This document shows, one piece after another, positions 53,271-60,991 of a stretch of DNA of 64,000 bases. Origin of the DNA: Novosphingobium sp. MD-1 (GTDB lineage Bacteria; Pseudomonadota; Alphaproteobacteria; Sphingomonadales; Sphingomonadaceae); assembly GCF_001014975.1 (NCBI RefSeq), contig NZ_BBXA01000002.1, positions 21,984-85,983 of the forward strand, given 5' to 3'. Position numbers and translations under genes: made by a program. Every line of letters starts with the position of its first letter. Position 1 is the first letter of the stretch. The notes beneath the pieces were generated by a model. It worked only from the letters and a program-made list of their open reading frames with translations. It searched no databases and had not been told where the DNA came from.

Positions 53271-54173
53271 TCAACGGCGAGGAAAACGGTCTATCATAAA
53301 CGCTAAGGCATCCGGTACTGGTTCATTGTCTTGCTCCGCAAAGCCCCTCCAAGACGCTTCATCGAAGTGCAAAAGCGAGACAACGAAGTCGTAACGATCA
53401 GACGCAAGCGCGATTTCTTGGCAGGGTTCTTTGAACCAAACGTCGTCCTCGTGATCGACGGTAGCAGCCCCTATCGGCGTTTGAGCAGCCAGGGAACTGA
53501 CAGGCACGGGTATCGGCGGGCGCCCGGACGTCCTGTAATAGATTCCCGTCCGCAATGCGCTCTTGCTCGCTCGCGACCACAGGACGTAGCCGTCCCGCGA
53601 GACGACAAGAAGCGAACGCCGCTCGGCATATTCTAGCCAGCGAAGGGTGGCAGCGATGAGAGAGGTACCATAGCGATCGGCGCAGGTGCCGATGTCGTCC
53701 AGAGTAGGTCTGGCTTTGGCGGGAATTTGCGCCCGATAATCGTTGAGGGGCATGAGTAATCCCGCCGCAAAGCAATTCGCCTGTTGTTCGATCTCACGAT
53801 ATGCGCTGTCCCAACGGACCATATCCTGCTGCCCGCATTCGATGCCGTCGGGATGAGCAAGGCGGTGCAGGAGATAATGCCCGAACTCATGCGCCAGCGT
53901 AAAATTGATGCGCCCTTTAGAGGCGATGGCATCATTATAGATAATGCCCCACCCGGTCTTGCCGGTGGGCGCCTTGTAGAGCGCTCCGTCGAAGCGTCCG
54001 AGACTGGCGCCCTTGACCATTGTGACGGCATCACCGGGGAAACGCTGCGCGCTTAGATCCCTGGCGACCTGCTTTACATCGACCGGGAAGCGATCGATGC
54101 CGCCGGCATAAACCAGATCAAGCATGCGCGTGAGGTCGGCTGCCCATCGGTTCGCTGACGGCGGTTTGTTCAC
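53271..54173 (-). CDS. ImmA/IrrE-family metallopeptidase
   Basis: 300 residues. Zincin motif LAHEFGHYLLHRL (His95, Glu96, His99) with the later EQQANCFAAGLLMP segment that supplies the third ligand, the standard ImmA/IrrE pattern. The C-terminal half (from about 190) is an extra domain typical of the longer members. Its ATG overlaps the stop of the XRE gene by 4 bp. ImmA proteins cleave their paired XRE repressor after a stress signal, so the pair is a likely switch for the divergent operon. Confidence 0.92.
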   Translation of the reverse strand: MNKPPSANRWAADLTRMLDLVYAGGIDRFPVDVKQVARDLSAQRFPGDAVTMVKGASLGRFDGALYKAPTGKTGWGIIYNDAIASKGRINFTLAHEFGHYLLHRLAHPDGIECGQQDMVRWDSAYREIEQQANCFAAGLLMPLNDYRAQIPAKARPTLDDIGTCADRYGTSLIAATLRWLEYAERRSLLVVSRDGYVLWSRASKSALRTGIYYRTSGRPPIPVPVSSLAAQTPIGAATVDHEDDVWFKEPCQEIALASDRYDFVVSLLHFDEASWRGFAEQDNEPVPDALAFMIDRFPRR

Positions 54174-54499
54174 TCGTCGTCACCCCACAATTCCACCATG
54201 CGTCTGATCTTCGCTTTCACGACCGGATCCATTTTCTGGTAGTTCCGGTAGAAATGGGCATCGGCCGCTGCATCGGGCGATTGGGACGCGTCGCCCTCTA
54301 ACAGGAACTCGATCGTTGTCCCTAGCTTGTCGGCTATCTTGATTAGCTTTTCAGCCGACGGCCGGGGCGGGTTCTTGTTCTCCAGCTCCCAAATGTAACT
54401 TTTGCTGGAGCCACTCTGCTCGGCAAGCTGATCGAGCGTGAGGCCGCGCTCTTTGCGAAGCGCGCGGATGCGGTCGCCGAGGGGGTTGGTCGGGGTCAT
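54170..54499 (-). CDS. XRE-family transcriptional regulator paired with ImmA
   Basis: 109 residues. HTH_3 domain IRALRKERGLTLDQLAEQSGSSKSYIWELENKN, then a linker and helical tail, probably the segment cut by ImmA. It lies 126 bp from the divergent DUF2188 start and likely represses both directions at the TGTTCGG[TA]GTA repeats in between. Confidence 0.92.
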   Translation of the reverse strand: MTPTNPLGDRIRALRKERGLTLDQLAEQSGSSKSYIWELENKNPPRPSAEKLIKIADKLGTTIEFLLEGDASQSPDAAADAHFYRNYQKMDPVVKAKIRRMVELWGDDE

Positions 54500-54516
54500 C
54501 TTCCTCCTGAAGGATG

Positions 54517-54584
54517 TGTTCGGTGTAGGCGCACTTTATGCCCTTGACAAGCGAATGGCAAGTTCTCCAGATATGTTCGGAGTA
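54517..54584. promoter_or_regulatory. Divergent promoter with paired TGTTCGG[TA]GTA repeats
   Basis: Direct repeats TGTTCGGTGTA (54517-54527) and TGTTCGGAGTA (54574-54584) flank a consensus -35 TTGACA at 54544-54549 that faces the DUF2188/ubiquitin-like operon. They are candidate XRE operators controlling both the regulator and the operon. Confidence 0.5.
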
Positions 54585-54624
54585 TCGGTATAAATTGTAT
54601 CGCAATGTTGGAAGCGAGGTTCGT

Positions 54625-54858
54625 ATGGCAAAGGGTCCGAAATCCCATCATGTCGTCCCCAATGCCAGTGGAGGCTGGGACGTGAAGCGTGGCGGTGGTG
54701 AGCGCGCAAGCGGTCACTTCAACACCAAGGCGGAGGCCGTGACGCGCGGGCGCGAGATCAGCCGCAATCAGGGCACCGAGTTCCGTATCCATAATCGTGA
54801 CGGCAAGATCGCCAGCAGCGACAGCCATGGTCACGATCCCCACCCGCCGCGTGGCTGA
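54625..54858 (+). CDS. DUF2188-domain protein
   Basis: 77 residues, ATG at 54625 behind GCGAGG. The sequence matches DUF2188: SHHVVPNASGGWDVKRGGGERASGHF, then a helix with TKAEAVTRGREISRNQ and EFRIHNRDGKI. The family is small, beta-rich and of unknown function. It opens the ubiquitin-like operon; the next gene starts 19 bp later. Confidence 0.8.
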   Translation: MAKGPKSHHVVPNASGGWDVKRGGGERASGHFNTKAEAVTRGREISRNQGTEFRIHNRDGKIASSDSHGHDPHPPRG

Positions 54859-54877
54859 CCAGCAAAGCGAGAGCGAG

Positions 54878-55330
54878 ATGAGCGAACACGAAAAACAGTC
54901 CGAAGTCCGCATCCATATCAACCGGGAGGCTTACCGGTCGCCCAATCCGACCACCGGTGATGCGCTCTACGATCTTGGCGAGATCGGGAAGCACGAGAAG
55001 CTCTATCGTGAGACGGAAGGCAACGCCGAAGACCATCTGATCCACCGGAACGATCATTCCGTCCACCTGGTGCAGGACGATCATTTCTATAGCCAGAAGG
55101 CCACGATCATCTTCGTCAACGGGGATGAGCACGAGACTGAGAAAGAGCAAATTACCTATCTTCAGGTCGTCGAATTGTTTCTCGGCAGCGGTGGCCAGCC
55201 CTCGAATGAATATCTGGTCAAATATTCTCATGGCCCGTCGGAGAACCCCCGTGGCACTTTGGCTCCTGGTCAGAAGGTGAAGGTGAAAGATGACATGCGA
55301 TTTAGGGTTGCCGGAACTGGCGAGTCGTAA
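54878..55330 (+). CDS. Double ubiquitin-like protein (Multiubiquitin family)
   Basis: 150 residues from MSEHEKQ at 54878. Two ubiquitin-like modules can be read: the first from VRIHINREAYRSPNPTTGDALYDLG to about residue 72, the second from ATIIFVNGDEHETEKEQITYLQVVELFLG to the end. This matches the multiubiquitin (PF14452-type) architecture. The C-terminus (VAGTGES) lacks a plain Gly-Gly, so it may be attached without processing, trimmed, or conjugated differently. The E1-like gene starts inside its 3' end, a 41-bp overlap. Confidence 0.82.
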   Translation: MSEHEKQSEVRIHINREAYRSPNPTTGDALYDLGEIGKHEKLYRETEGNAEDHLIHRNDHSVHLVQDDHFYSQKATIIFVNGDEHETEKEQITYLQVVELFLGSGGQPSNEYLVKYSHGPSENPRGTLAPGQKVKVKDDMRFRVAGTGES

Positions 55331-56489
55331 TCCCTTCATTCGGGATCTCGACGATCTGGGTTATCATGTCGATTTTATCGGCGCTCATTTCGTCATTTAC
55401 GGACTGCCATATCTCGACGGGGCGGGTGCGCTCAATCATGGCGATTGGGCAAGCCCGCTGGATCTCAATGGCGCGATCATCGATCCGCCGAGCAATCATC
55501 AGGCGTGGTGGCGTGGCACTCGCCCATGTGACCAGCAGGGGCGAGAGCTTCGCCTGGGTGGCGGGGTTCACGCCGTAACGGTGACGCCGGAGTTTGTCAC
55601 CGACCAGTCGTTTTCCTTCAAACTCATGGAAAATGGTCAGATGCGTGCCTATCGCTCGTTCGAGGAAAAGGTTCAGACTTACCTCGACGTGATCACGGCA
55701 CCGGCGCTTGCCGCATATCCCGATGCAACCCCTTTGCGCGGTATCGAAATCAAATCTGCCGCACAGGAGAGCCCGCTTCGGTTTCCGGACACTATGTCAT
55801 CGCGTTATCATATGAACGACATCTCCTTCATTCTGAAAGGCAAGAAGGTTGCGATTATTGGGCTTGGGGGAACCGGCTCATACATCCTCGACTTCATTTC
55901 GCGTACCCATCTTGAGCGGATTACTATCTTCGATAACGATAAGGTGCATGTTCACACGATATTTCGGATGCCGGGATTTATTCCGCGCGCGATCGGACAG
56001 CACAAGGTCGAGGCGTTGGCGCGGCAATATGCGAACTGGCACGGAGGCTTGGAGCCCGTGTCCGAGCGCGTCACGGCAGAGAATATCGAACGACTCGGTG
56101 AATTTGATTTTGTATTCGTTTCGGTGGACGACGGACCCGCACGTCAGCATATTATTGATTGGCTGAGCACTAGGGGCATTCCCTATGTTGATTGCGGTAT
56201 GGGATTAAGTCGTTCAGCGGTCGGATTGAGCGGTTTTGTTCGCATCACCGGGACGGACCGCAAAGCCTTTGACAGCAATGTCGGAACGGCTCGGCTGCCG
56301 ATTGGCAACGCGGAGAATGATGAGTATCGTCGGCAAGCGCAGATCACCGAGCTGAACGCGCTAAACGCCGCAATGGCGGTCATCCGTTTCAAACAGCATT
56401 TCGGCCTTTTGGACCGCTTGGACGAGGCGACATCCTATATCGTCGACACAGCCACGCTGGAGATGGACTCTGAAAGGCCCGTCGCATGA
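55290..56489 (+). CDS. E1-like ThiF-family enzyme with N-terminal DUF6791-like domain
   Basis: 399 residues. Residues 1-160 match the domain found in front of ThiF in multiubiquitin operons (DUF6791-like: YGLPYLDGAGALNHG, WWRGTRPCDQQG, SFSFKL, YRSFEEKVQTY). Residues 180-399 are the adenylating domain: nucleotide loop GLGGTGS at 191-197, DND at 215-217, and DCGMG with Cys302 as a candidate thioester site. It should activate the ubiquitin-like protein upstream. The ATG at 55290 overlaps that gene by 41 bp; a later start is possible. Its stop overlaps the next ATG by 4 bp. Confidence 0.85.
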   Translation: MTCDLGLPELASRNPFIRDLDDLGYHVDFIGAHFVIYGLPYLDGAGALNHGDWASPLDLNGAIIDPPSNHQAWWRGTRPCDQQGRELRLGGGVHAVTVTPEFVTDQSFSFKLMENGQMRAYRSFEEKVQTYLDVITAPALAAYPDATPLRGIEIKSAAQESPLRFPDTMSSRYHMNDISFILKGKKVAIIGLGGTGSYILDFISRTHLERITIFDNDKVHVHTIFRMPGFIPRAIGQHKVEALARQYANWHGGLEPVSERVTAENIERLGEFDFVFVSVDDGPARQHIIDWLSTRGIPYVDCGMGLSRSAVGLSGFVRITGTDRKAFDSNVGTARLPIGNAENDEYRRQAQITELNALNAAMAVIRFKQHFGLLDRLDEATSYIVDTATLEMDSERPVA

Positions 56490-56893
56490 GGTTCGCCTAT
56501 CAGGCCGTCGAACGCATCCCCAAGCAACTTGCCGAAGGTGTGGTGTACCATAGCGAGGAATTCGAGGTCGCAGCGCTCCTTTGCGCGTGTGGTTGCGGAC
56601 ATCGGGTAATGCTACTCGTTCCTGACAGCCATCAGGTGTACTCTGAGAGCGGGATGGCGACTATTCGGCCTTCGATCTCAGTGTGTGACGCCCGCTGCAA
56701 GGCGCACTATGTGGTGACGGCGGGCGATGTCGAGATGCTGCCGGCGTTTTCGGAAGCTTTGGCCGCCTCGGTAATGCGCAATCAGATTGCTCGCCATGCA
56801 AACCGTGAGACGAAGCGCTCGACCTGGACGAGTTGGGTTCCGACAACTTTCGCGAAGGTCTTGCGGAAAATCGCATCTCTCTTCGGGGGATAG
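56486..56893 (+). CDS. DUF6527-family Cys-rich protein
   Basis: 135 residues. CACGCGHRVML and CDARCKAHYVV provide four Cys and a His suitable for zinc binding; the order fits the DUF6527 family that recurs behind E1-like genes with multiubiquitin. Coupled to the E1-like gene by ATGA. It may be the transfer or adaptor component (E3- or E2-like) of the system; that is inference. Confidence 0.75.
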   Translation: MRFAYQAVERIPKQLAEGVVYHSEEFEVAALLCACGCGHRVMLLVPDSHQVYSESGMATIRPSISVCDARCKAHYVVTAGDVEMLPAFSEALAASVMRNQIARHANRETKRSTWTSWVPTTFAKVLRKIASLFGG

Positions 56894-57450
56894 GGCGAGG
56901 CGATCGACAGCTATTGGTCGCGTTACGCCGGTGGGCTGTAATGCCCCCTCAATAGTTGTCGTTCCGAGGGCCGGATTGTGCAATCGAAATTTGCCTTTAA
57001 TTAAGGGATAACTCTCACCCATGATCGACCATCGTTGGAACTTTATCGACGGCCTGCTTTATTGATTTGATTTGGCATTTTGGGTCTGCCTGCTTCGTGA
57101 ATAAATAAAGGAAAACGGCCATTAACGCGGATACAGTAGCGAAATTGCGAGCAGAGCGAAGGCAAATTGATTTTCGTGATTTCTTTGTTTTAAAGATGGG
57201 ACGGAATGACCTTTACATGGGTTCAGAGGCAGATCGAAAAGCGCCTTCTTCCACCTCGGTATTGAAAAACGCGCGACTGAACGACCGGCAAGGGGCCGGG
57301 ACAGGCTAGGCCCTATTTGGGAAGGGTTTATCTAGGGCGCTTACTTCATTCTGGCTTGGCTGTGGTGACTGCCAATTTCGGGTTGACGGCCCATGCTCTT
57401 CTTGTTGTTCTGCATTCGTTCGATCGGCCTTTGGCGAATCGGAGGATCTG
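56894..57450. other. Gene-free AT-richer spacer
   Basis: No convincing gene. A GGGCC/GGCCC stem near 57293-57315 could act as a terminator for the ubiquitin-like operon. Composition is lower in GC than either side, so it may be an insertion junction between two defence modules. Confidence 0.4.
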
Positions 57451-58386
57451 GTGACGACGCTTGTTGAGCAGGGACATCGGTTTGGCGGTGCATGGACTGA
57501 GCTTAAGCTCGACGCCGTCCACTATTATCTAGGCTTCTTCACCACCGTGTTGAGGACCATGCCATTTGAATTGTGGTATATCGACGCGTTCGCGGGGTCG
57601 GGCAGCCGCATCGAGATGCGAGAAACAGGTGGCCTCCTCGACGGCACGCCAATCGAAACATCTTCGGAGCAGATGGCCGGATCTGTGATGCGGGCGCTCT
57701 CCGTAGATCCGCCATTCGGGCGGCACGTTTTCATCGAGGGAAATGCGTCGCGCTTTCGCGAACTGGAGACTTTGCGTAGTGAGTATCCGGCGAAGAGGAT
57801 CGAGTGCCGGCATGGCGATGCGAACACGGAATTGCGGTCGATACTTTCAAGCCCCCCCTGGTCGGGGCCGGTTCGGGAGCGCAGCAAGCTACGGGCGGTC
57901 GTCTTCCTAGATCCATATGGGATGAATGTTGCCTGGGACACTCTGCGTATGCTCGCCGCGACGCGCGCCATCGATGTATGGTATCTTTTCCCCCTCCAGG
58001 CCGTGACGCGGCAACTATCCGTCGATCTGAACAGGGTGGACGCTTACAAGCAGGACAGGCTCGACGACATCTTTGGTACATCTGACTGGCGCGACGAACT
58101 CTACGATACGCGGGTGGTGACGGACCTGTTCGCAGAGACCATCAGCACCGCCACGAGGAACGTGACGCAGGCGCAGATCGAAGAATATTCAAGGACGCGT
58201 CTGAGGACCCTGTTCCGCTACGTTTCGGAACCGTTGCCGCTGATAGCAGACGGGCGTGGCCGCCTGTTCTCGCTGTTCTGTCTGTCGAATAGCAGCAGCG
58301 ACCGGGCGATCGACCTCATAGAGAAAGGGGTTCGGGCGACGCTGAAGAAATTCGGCCCGGCATCTCGTCATAGGTCCGGCCGTTAA
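57451..58386 (+). CDS. tcmP: Three-Cys-motif partner protein TcmP
   Basis: 311 residues, GTG start behind GGAGG. The N-terminus (WTELKLDAVHYYLGFFTTVLR, then YIDAFAGSGSR) is the TcmP signature; DAFAGSGS looks like a methyltransferase SAM loop and VFLDPYGMNVAW like the catalytic motif IV. TcmP genes typically adjoin genes of the three-Cys-motif Gp37/Gp68 family. Here that gene lies convergently on the other strand, overlapping by 71 bp. Confidence 0.88.
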   Translation: MTTLVEQGHRFGGAWTELKLDAVHYYLGFFTTVLRTMPFELWYIDAFAGSGSRIEMRETGGLLDGTPIETSSEQMAGSVMRALSVDPPFGRHVFIEGNASRFRELETLRSEYPAKRIECRHGDANTELRSILSSPPWSGPVRERSKLRAVVFLDPYGMNVAWDTLRMLAATRAIDVWYLFPLQAVTRQLSVDLNRVDAYKQDRLDDIFGTSDWRDELYDTRVVTDLFAETISTATRNVTQAQIEEYSRTRLRTLFRYVSEPLPLIADGRGRLFSLFCLSNSSSDRAIDLIEKGVRATLKKFGPASRHRSGR

Positions 58387-59098
58387 GGAGGCGGCCGGTT
58401 GCCTTCTTGTTGCGCCCACCCCACTGTTTGAAAAAGAAGGCCGTCCCGCTCTCCCGGCACATCTCCTCGACCTCGACGACCCACTCCTCGGGCATGGCGC
58501 GCGCGCGGGGGCCGCTCTCCCCTCCCACGATGGCCCAGTCGATCTGACTCAGGTTCGCATCGGCTACGGAGCCGATCAGCGGCTCGAAAGAGATGAAGCG
58601 GATAGCGGCCGGGGTCGCGCGAAGGAAATCGATGCGGCCCAGCACCGCGTCGTCCTCGACGCTCGTGCCGATCCAAACGTTGGGCAGCACGGGGAAGGCG
58701 CTTTGGGATAGCACGTCTGCCATGCGCTCCGGCCGCTTGGTGAGGATCTGATAGGTGTGCTGGGGCGTCCGCTGCATGACGCTCCAGACCTTGAAGATAA
58801 AGTTCTCTCCCACATCCGGATGGAAAAGGTCGGACATCGAGTTTACGAAAACGGTGCGGGGCGCACGCCATTTCAACGGGGCGAACAGGGCACGTTCGTC
58901 CTGTACGACCTTTCCGGTCCAGACGTAGCGCCCTCCGCTCTTGCGGGTCAGTCCCCGGTATTTCGGCATGCCCATGGATTCGAGCCGGGCGGCCATCCGC
59001 ATTGCATAGCAATTCGTGCAGCCAGCGGTCGCGATTGTGCAACCCGCCACCGGATTCCACGTGACATCGGTCCACTCAATCGGCGTCAACTGCGCCAC
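58316..59098 (-). CDS. Phage Gp37/Gp68-family protein (DUF5131), three-Cys motif
   Basis: 260 residues from a GTG at 59098, 7 bases after AGGAGG; a GTG two codons earlier is too close to it. The start region IEWTDVTWNPVAGCTIATAGCTNCYAMRMA carries the three-Cys cluster. Later motifs are NSMSDLFHP, RTPQHTYQILTKRP, NVWIGTSVEDD, SFEPLIG and IVGGESGP, all typical of the family, which has a TIM-barrel-like fold related to radical enzymes by prediction. Probable partner of TcmP in an uncharacterised, possibly defence-related, RNA or DNA modification system. Confidence 0.9.
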   Translation of the reverse strand: MAQLTPIEWTDVTWNPVAGCTIATAGCTNCYAMRMAARLESMGMPKYRGLTRKSGGRYVWTGKVVQDERALFAPLKWRAPRTVFVNSMSDLFHPDVGENFIFKVWSVMQRTPQHTYQILTKRPERMADVLSQSAFPVLPNVWIGTSVEDDAVLGRIDFLRATPAAIRFISFEPLIGSVADANLSQIDWAIVGGESGPRARAMPEEWVVEVEEMCRESGTAFFFKQWGGRNKKATGRLLNGRTYDEMPGRISSASPEPLSL

Positions 59099-59219
59099 AC
59101 ACACGCCTCCTTAAGAACAAATAAAGAACATAATGGAAGTGTTCGGGTATGTCTCGCATTATCTTCACGAATGCCCTCCGGCCGCACCGGCCGTTCGGAT
59201 CATGCATAATTAATAAGGG

Positions 59220-59420
59220 TTATCCCCGTCGAAAGTTGGTCGGGACGGAGAATATGCCGTTGGCGGCGACCCGGCGCGCGGCATCGCGTCGGATCTGAAG
59301 AGTCGCGGCGTCGACGAACTGCGCTACGCTGCCCGACTGATTCTGACTGCAGGATTCGGTTCGGCGCGGAGTGCCGGAGAAGTCGAGGTCGAGTTGCGGT
59401 CCATCGCTACGCTTGCTCAT
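59220..59420 (-). CDS. Small protein coupled to the antiphage deaminase
   Basis: 66 residues; its ATG overlaps the deaminase stop (ATGA), so it is translationally coupled. The sequence (QFVDAATLQIRRDAARRVAANG in the second half) is partly helical. No family recognised. Candidate accessory or inhibitor of the deaminase. Confidence 0.6.
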   Translation of the reverse strand: MSKRSDGPQLDLDFSGTPRRTESCSQNQSGSVAQFVDAATLQIRRDAARRVAANGIFSVPTNFRRG

Positions 59421-60991
59421 TGTGGGTCTCCTGGCTGGGTCAACTGAACGCCTTCCTTGGCGGCAACTTCTACGATGATCTTGTCCTCATATTCCCGGCG
59501 GGCGTCGAGCGGAACCCGGAACACAGGGATGGCATCCTTGCGGTCGATACGAATCAGATAGCCATTCTGTTTCCGCTCCCCCTTTGGACGGAAGAGCTTC
59601 ACGTAGTTTGTCGGCGCTACGCCGTTAAACTGACGAAATACGACCATATTCTTCGCATCAGGCATCTCACTGATCACATCGCTGTGCAGCTCGATCGCCA
59701 GGCTCTTAAGATACGGCTCGATGTAGACGACCTCCTTGATGCCCGACGCAACGATGTGTCGCGCGCAATTATGGCATGGATATGTGTTTGTGTAGAGGGT
59801 CGCTCCTACAAGGGAGTGTTTTCCTTCTCGCGCCACGGACAGGATGGCTTCCATCTCAGCATGGATGGACCGGGAAAACTCGATGAGCGCGTTGATGTCG
59901 GTCTTGCCTATGGCCGAGCGCACGTCGGCGCGCTTCGATGCCTTGACCTGTCCGGACTCGAACACCGCTATCGCGACCTTGTCCATCAGTCCGTGACGCC
60001 TGACCTCGTTATGGCATTTCTTGCCACCCCAATTGTAGCATCGGTGATCCTTGTTTACGATCGCCTTCGTATCGTCGTCGAAGGTCTCGCGATCCTCCTC
60101 GGTGTATAGGCTGCCGCCGAACTTCGGCACGTCGTTCCAGCCCACCGCGATCAATTCGCCGTCGGCGGAGACTATGCTGACGCCAACCTGCCTGGACATG
60201 CAGGCAGAGTTGGCAGCTGCGGCGTTTGCCTTATACATTGCCGCCTCCGCGCGCGTCGGGGTGTGGATCGCAGTGTCGAAGACGATGTCGAGGAACCTCT
60301 TCAGGCTCGATTCGAGATCCTCGGGCCGGCGGTCGTTGCACACAAAGAAGTCCGAATGGACGAAGAGTTTGCGTGTGGCTTGCCCGAAGGTCGCCAGCTC
60401 AGCCTGGTCGCGCGCCATGACCTTGGCGCGTTCCTCCTCAGGATAGTCCAGATTCTTGAGGCGTTCGTCCCGGAGCTTGTCGGGCGCGAATACGCCGACG
60501 ACGCACAGTGTTTCACGATACACGTCACGAAGCAGCTCCAGCTCCTCCATGCTTTTGAGGGAATCGATGATATAGGCCCGCCGGCCCGGTACTTCGTTCT
60601 CCCCCTCATAACCTTTATTAGCGGCGCGGAAGCCGCGGATCTTCTCGATGAGTTTTTCGATAAGGTAGTTGTTGCCGAACTTCTCGCGCAGCCGATTTCC
60701 TGCGTCTTGCATCTGTGAGATATAGGTCGCTGTCTTTGCGTTCGCCGGTGCGGACATCCCGACTAGGCTGCTCTGGGCGCGGATAACATCGCTGGGCTTC
60801 ATGATTGGGGCAACATCGTAGCCGAACTCATTGGCCAGTTCGTCATGGAGAAACTTTGCCGCCGTCGAGACACCGGAACCAACTGGGCCGACTAGCGCGA
60901 TGACGAGTTCTTGAGAGAGGCGTTCTTTGATTTCGCGCGCGACGCCCTCCTTAATGAAGTCGTCCTCGCCAACAAGCTGCAACTTCTGCAT
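59417..60991 (-). CDS. Antiphage dCTP/dCMP deaminase (AvcD/DcdV-like)
   Basis: 524 residues, the size of known members. N-terminal P-loop kinase-like domain: Walker-A-like GPVGSGVST (35-43) has Val where Lys is usual, which is typical of this group as I recall it. C-terminal cytidine deaminase domain: HAEMEA (377-382) and PCHNCA (405-410) bind the catalytic zinc; HRCYNWGGKKC adds a Cys insertion in between. Such enzymes deplete deoxycytidine nucleotides during phage infection. In Vibrio the activity is held back by an RNA (avcI) encoded beside it; here a small protein gene overlaps downstream instead. Confidence 0.9.
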   Translation of the reverse strand: MQKLQLVGEDDFIKEGVAREIKERLSQELVIALVGPVGSGVSTAAKFLHDELANEFGYDVAPIMKPSDVIRAQSSLVGMSAPANAKTATYISQMQDAGNRLREKFGNNYLIEKLIEKIRGFRAANKGYEGENEVPGRRAYIIDSLKSMEELELLRDVYRETLCVVGVFAPDKLRDERLKNLDYPEEERAKVMARDQAELATFGQATRKLFVHSDFFVCNDRRPEDLESSLKRFLDIVFDTAIHTPTRAEAAMYKANAAAANSACMSRQVGVSIVSADGELIAVGWNDVPKFGGSLYTEEDRETFDDDTKAIVNKDHRCYNWGGKKCHNEVRRHGLMDKVAIAVFESGQVKASKRADVRSAIGKTDINALIEFSRSIHAEMEAILSVAREGKHSLVGATLYTNTYPCHNCARHIVASGIKEVVYIEPYLKSLAIELHSDVISEMPDAKNMVVFRQFNGVAPTNYVKLFRPKGERKQNGYLIRIDRKDAIPVFRVPLDARREYEDKIIVEVAAKEGVQLTQPGDPQ

